Below are positions 5,181 through 8,129 of a stretch of 8,129 bases of DNA, one piece after another. Source of the DNA: Chryseobacterium sp. (GTDB lineage: Bacteria; Bacteroidota; Bacteroidia; Flavobacteriales; Weeksellaceae). Position numbers and translations under genes: made by a program. A model generated the notes under the pieces. It was not told the origin of the DNA. It did not search any database and saw only the letters and a list, made by a program, of their open reading frames with translations. Location of the stretch: contig JASLCD010000114.1 in NCBI GenBank assembly GCA_030146295.1, forward strand, positions 1-8,129. Direction: 5' to 3'. Each line of letters opens with the position of its first letter. The stretch's first letter is position 1.

Positions 5181-6542
5181 ATGACTCTCAGGAATAGATT
5201 TACCCTTATTTCAAGCCTTTCATTCGGCATTGTTTCTATCATCACATCTGCGGTGATATTCTTTGCGTATTATGACAGTACCAAGATTTTTTATTTTGAA
5301 AAGCTTAGAAATACGGCCCTTATTTCTGCCATTTATTATCTGGATAAAGATGAACTCCCGAAAGACCGGCATGCCCAGATCAAAAAAGAATACAATCATT
5401 TGATTCAGAATAACAGGGTAGCAGTTTACAATCAGAATAATGAGGTTACTTTCGGGCAGAACCTGAACGATAAGAATATCAAACCTTTTCACCTGCAGGC
5501 AGTCCGAAATAATAAAGGCATGCAGTTTATGTCGGATAACCAATTTTATTATGGGATTTTCTATCCGGATAATCAGGGAGACTTTGTGGTTTTCGTAAAA
5601 TCTCCCAATGACTCATTTCAGTCGCAGATATTAAGGCTTGCCATTATTATGATTTCTGTACTGGTTATCGGATTGCTGGCGATCTATTTTCTGAGCCGAT
5701 ATCTTTCGAAGGTAGTTTATAAACCTATTTCCAATGTTGTAGAGCGCATCAATAAAGTAGACTACAATAATATTTCTACTGCCATTACTTCTACCAACAC
5801 CAATGATGAAATTGAAGACCTGATAAAATCTTATAATAAACTTCTGGGCAGGATTTCTGAAAATGTACTCTTACAGCAGAATTTTATCAATTACGTTTCT
5901 CATGAATTTAAAACACCTCTTGCTGCGATCTCCGGAAATCTGGAAGTGTTCGCTCAGAAAGACCGTACTCCGGAAGAGTATAGAGAAGTGGCAAAAGAAT
6001 CGCTGGAAAATGTATATGAGATTGAAAATATCCTCAACAATCTTCTGCTGATGTCCGGAATGACCAAGCTGGAATCTTCCCACAAGCAAATGAGAGTGGA
6101 TGAACTGATCTGGAAAATCTATGAGAAATTAGACCCGAAAGCAAAAGAAAATAAAGGCTCCATTAAAATACAGCTTCAGGTGTCCCAGCCTGCTCTGCTG
6201 GAATTTCCCGGAAATGAAACTCTGTTATATTTGGCATTATATAATATTGTTGAAAATGCCATTAAGTATTCTTATGATAAGCCTGTGATACTTACGTTGT
6301 CTGAGAAAGAAAATCAACTGCATATTGAAGTCAGAGATGAAGGCAGAGGAATTCCTTCTGAAGATCTTGCCAAAATAGCTGAAACTTTCTACAGAGGAAA
6401 GAATGTAGAGGCAATTAAAGGAAGCGGAATTGGACTGTCACTTTCGAAAAGTATTTTTGACCATCATCATATTGTGATGAAAATTGATTCTGCTGTCAAT
6501 AAAGGCACGTTGGTTACTCTGGTATTTCCCGTGCATTCCTGA
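5181..6542 (+). CDS. Sensor histidine kinase (HAMP-HisKA-HATPase_c) partner of the upstream regulator
   Basis: This 453-residue inner-membrane kinase has two membrane helices (about 11-30 and 152-171) bracketing a sensor region of about 120 residues, then HAMP (about 172-226), HisKA and HATPase_c. The H-box is NYVSHEFKTPLA with phospho-acceptor H241. The ATP-binding boxes are intact: N-box NIVENAIKYS (N355, N359), G1 DEGRGIP (386-392) and G2 GSGIGLS (414-420). It should autophosphorylate on H241 and pass phosphate to D51 of the regulator encoded 2 nt upstream; this spacing implies translational coupling. The sensor region contains no cysteine but has H64, H73, H104, M114 and M117, so a thiolate metal site is unlikely while a His/Met/carboxylate site remains possible. 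Gene context suggests CusS/CzcS-type sensing; the true signal is unknown. Confidence 0.95.
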   Translation: MTLRNRFTLISSLSFGIVSIITSAVIFFAYYDSTKIFYFEKLRNTALISAIYYLDKDELPKDRHAQIKKEYNHLIQNNRVAVYNQNNEVTFGQNLNDKNIKPFHLQAVRNNKGMQFMSDNQFYYGIFYPDNQGDFVVFVKSPNDSFQSQILRLAIIMISVLVIGLLAIYFLSRYLSKVVYKPISNVVERINKVDYNNISTAITSTNTNDEIEDLIKSYNKLLGRISENVLLQQNFINYVSHEFKTPLAAISGNLEVFAQKDRTPEEYREVAKESLENVYEIENILNNLLLMSGMTKLESSHKQMRVDELIWKIYEKLDPKAKENKGSIKIQLQVSQPALLEFPGNETLLYLALYNIVENAIKYSYDKPVILTLSEKENQLHIEVRDEGRGIPSEDLAKIAETFYRGKNVEAIKGSGIGLSLSKSIFDHHHIVMKIDSAVNKGTLVTLVFPVHS

Positions 6543-6766
6543 TTGCTCTTCCGGATTAGCAGATTCTTACTATGCATGGTCATTTGAAAAGATAAGATAT
6601 TCAGATTAAAAAAATCTTGGTGATAGTCTATATTCAATAGGAAAGGGTTTTTAACCTGTTTATAAAATAGATTCAAAATCCGTGGGCTTTAGCCTAACTA
6701 TAATTATTTAAACCAGTTTCCCCAAAAAGAAAATCATTCTAATCAAACTCTAATGTTGGACTAACC

Positions 6767-6790
6767 GAATTTTAATTTTGTTTGAAATTC
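6767..6790. promoter_or_regulatory. Inverted repeat GAATTT-N12-AAATTC, candidate operator
   Basis: Half-sites at 6767-6772 and 6785-6790 flank a 12-nt spacer that contains TAATTTTG. The element lies just upstream of the best -7 box for the efflux gene, a position suited to an activator or repressor. The 18-nt centre-to-centre spacing is compatible with a dimer on one DNA face. The half-sites are AT-rich, so chance is possible. Confidence 0.3.
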
Positions 6791-6793
6791 CCT

Positions 6794-6803
6794 CTAATAT
6801 TAG
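6794..6803. promoter_or_regulatory. Perfect 10-nt palindrome CTAATATTAG before the -7 box
   Basis: This palindrome ends 5 nt before TAGCTTTG (6809-6816), inside the expected promoter spacer, where a bound regulator could alter RNA polymerase access. No flanking extension of the symmetry is convincing. Confidence 0.3.
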
Positions 6804-6817
6804 GAGAATAGCTTTGT

Positions 6818-6835
6818 GGTCTTAAATAAGAGACC
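6818..6835 (+). promoter_or_regulatory. Hairpin abutting the TTG start of the efflux gene
   Basis: GGTCT (6818-6822) and AGACC (6831-6835) form a perfect 5-bp inverted repeat, with one further T-G pair possible, around TAAATAAG. Its right arm touches the start codon. If transcription begins after the -7 box at 6809-6816, the mRNA leader would be little more than this element. It could limit initiation or, as DNA, be an operator half-pair. Confidence 0.4.
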
Positions 6836-8110
6836 TTGAAAAAGCTATTTTTTACCCTATTGTATATTCATTGTTTCAGTTTCTTTTCCGCACAAATTTC
6901 AGATACTCTGAAAATCAGCAGAAAAGAAGCTGAAACCGTTTTTCTGGCTAAAAACCTCGACATTATTGCACAGAAACTTGAAATTTCACAGGCAGAAGCT
7001 CGTGCTGTTCAGGCTAAATATTGGCCAAACCCCAAATTGAGCATCAGCGAAGTGAATCTATGGAGAACCTATGACATAGAAGAACAACCGGCACTCATCG
7101 GAAACTGGGGAAAAAATACACAGATATCCGCGGAGATAGAACAGGTGATTCAGACTGCAGGAAAGAGAAGAAAAAATATCGAGCTTCAGAAAATAGAAGT
7201 AGAAGGGGAAAAATATGAACTGCAGGAAGTATTACGGGAGCTTAAGAAAACACTCAGAAATACGATCACCGAAATTCTTTACAATCAGGAACAGCAGAAA
7301 ATCTATCAGGGACAGATTGCTTCCATTGAGAAATTAACAAAATCCTATAACAATCAATTAACCCTGGGAAATATCAGTAAAGCTGAATATGTCCGGTTGA
7401 AAGCACAGGAAATTGAGTTCAAGAAAAAACTGATTTCCTTAAAACAGGACATTGAAGACCAGCAGGTAGAGCTGAAGGCCTTATTGATGCTTCCTTCTCA
7501 AACGTATCTGGTGATTTCAGATTCATTGGTGATGCCCGAAAAGCAACTTTCGGACCTGGAAGTAAACCAATGGATGGAAAAGGCTAAAGAAAACAGGCCG
7601 GACATTCTGATTGCAAGAAATAAAGAAAAACACGCCGCCAAAAATCTTGAGATTCAAAATGCGATGAAAACACCGGATGTAGCTCTTTCTATCGGCTATG
7701 ACCGTGGAGGAAATATCATGAAAGATTTTATAGGGCTGGGTGTTTCTATGGATCTTCCCATTTTCGACCGGAATAAAGGAAATATCCAGGAAGCTAAACT
7801 TGAGATTGAAAAAAGCAAACTTGAAACCCGCAAAAACATGCTGAAATCGGAGAACGAAATTGTCTCTGTTTTCAGAAACTATATCCGGACACAGCAGGTT
7901 TCGGAAGAGATCGATGAAAATTATGAATCTACATTGGATGGATTACTGGTAAGCCACGAGAAAAATTTCAGACTAAGAAATATCAGCATGCTGGAGTACA
8001 TGGATTTTCTGGATACCTACATCGGAAACAAAATGATCATACTGGATACCAAAAAAGAACTTAATCAATACTACGAAAACCTGCAGTATGTTGTAGGACA
8101 AGACTTATAA
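6836..8110 (+). CDS. TolC-family outer-membrane efflux protein (CzcC/CusC-like), TTG start
   Basis: This 424-residue protein is the outer-membrane channel of a tripartite RND pump. A signal peptide (about 1-19, basic MKK then a hydrophobic core, probable cleavage in FSA|QIS) leads into two OEP repeats. Family marks include AKYWPNPKLSISEVN (60-74), QTAGKRRKNIE (106-116), RPDILIARN (254-262) and MDLPIFDRNKGNIQEAK (305-321). An internal duplication shows as LGNISKAEY (177-185) against LRNISMLEY (380-388). No lipobox cysteine is present, unlike some CusC proteins. The start must be TTG at 6836-6838: an in-frame TAA sits at 6827-6829 and no early internal Met exists. The next gene starts 3 nt after the stop, as expected for channel-adaptor-pump operons. 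The similarity of pattern is to metal-efflux CzcC/CusC, but the substrate cannot be read from sequence. Confidence 0.93.
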   Translation: MKKLFFTLLYIHCFSFFSAQISDTLKISRKEAETVFLAKNLDIIAQKLEISQAEARAVQAKYWPNPKLSISEVNLWRTYDIEEQPALIGNWGKNTQISAEIEQVIQTAGKRRKNIELQKIEVEGEKYELQEVLRELKKTLRNTITEILYNQEQQKIYQGQIASIEKLTKSYNNQLTLGNISKAEYVRLKAQEIEFKKKLISLKQDIEDQQVELKALLMLPSQTYLVISDSLVMPEKQLSDLEVNQWMEKAKENRPDILIARNKEKHAAKNLEIQNAMKTPDVALSIGYDRGGNIMKDFIGLGVSMDLPIFDRNKGNIQEAKLEIEKSKLETRKNMLKSENEIVSVFRNYIRTQQVSEEIDENYESTLDGLLVSHEKNFRLRNISMLEYMDFLDTYIGNKMIILDTKKELNQYYENLQYVVGQDL

Positions 8111-8113
8111 GAT

Positions 8114-8129
8114 ATGAACAAGAATACTA
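8114..8129 (+). CDS. Start of the next gene, truncated by the window edge (probable RND adaptor)
   Basis: An ATG 3 nt after the efflux-channel stop opens MNKNT before the window ends. The tight spacing and reading direction indicate the same operon. In CzcCBA/CusCBA-type loci of Bacteroidota the channel gene is followed by the periplasmic adaptor (membrane fusion protein), so that is the expected product. The five residues themselves carry no family information. Confidence 0.5.

Larger units (their letters stand above)
6543..6835 (+). promoter_or_regulatory. 293-nt intergenic control region upstream of the efflux gene
   Basis: No coding sequence or convincing terminator is seen after the kinase stop; short hairpins such as GGTT-TTT-AACC (about 6648-6658) and GGC-TTTA-GCC (about 6685-6694) lack T-tracts. 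The distal part carries regulatory signals. There is an exact -7 box TAGCTTTG (6809-6816) with a candidate TTTG (6781-6784) 24 nt upstream, a longer gap than the usual 17-19. There is also a second TAATTTTG (6773-6780) with TTG at 6756-6758, 14 nt apart. Two inverted repeats and a hairpin adjoining the start codon are listed separately. Confidence 0.5.

Noticed and set aside
5220..5543. 107-residue minus-strand frame antisense to the sensor kinase
   Set aside because: It is opposite a well-supported coding region and has no domain features.
6603..6617. AGATT-AAAAA-AATCT as a terminator after the kinase gene
   Set aside because: The stem has only weak A-T pairs apart from one G-C, and no T-tract follows on the plus strand.
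6543..6835. Small RNA or riboswitch in the leader of the efflux gene
   Set aside because: No extended pairing or known aptamer pattern is visible; only short isolated hairpins are present.

Overview
The window looks like chromosomal DNA of a Bacteroidota member, most likely a Chryseobacterium-type Flavobacteriia. The grounds are low G+C, AT-rich intergenic sequence, no strong Shine-Dalgarno sites before most starts, TAnnTTTG-type -7 boxes upstream of several genes, and typical families (membrane LytTR regulators with a QPFG motif, a kinase with a SHEFKTPL H-box, a CzcC/CusC-type TolC protein). The genus is an inference from memory and was not checked by a search.

Layout. (1) Positions 1-158 hold the 3' end of a plus-strand gene for a low-complexity Ala/Lys/Asp/Gly protein. 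A strong, probably bidirectional hairpin terminator (about 178-216) and a short palindromic intergenic repeat (225-248) follow. (2) Positions 291-4318 hold four minus-strand genes, in transcription order: rmuC (DNA recombination limiting protein), a four-helix membrane LytTR regulator 12 nt downstream, a CPBP/CAAX-type intramembrane protease after a 90-nt gap, and a SpoU/TrmH-family RNA methyltransferase 23 nt later. (3) Positions 4319-4503 are a divergent promoter region. (4) Positions 4504-6542 hold an OmpR-type response regulator and a HAMP/HisKA sensor kinase separated by 2 nt. (5) Positions 6543-6835 are a 293-nt regulatory gap with a -7 box and several inverted repeats. (6) Positions 6836-8110 hold a TolC/CzcC-type outer-membrane efflux protein that must start at TTG. 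Three nt later an ATG opens the next gene, cut by the window edge and probably the membrane-fusion subunit of an RND pump.

How the genes fit together: the two-component pair upstream of a CzcC/CusC-like channel matches the usual plan of metal or toxic-compound RND efflux loci (regulator, kinase, outer-membrane channel, adaptor, pump), so the pair probably controls the efflux operon. The minus-strand genes are housekeeping or regulatory. The most suggestive association there is a membrane-embedded LytTR protein followed by an intramembrane protease, with a 20-nt-period direct repeat between them. I see no mobile element, CRISPR array, tRNA or rRNA, and no clear novel system. The findings are mostly regulatory hypotheses.
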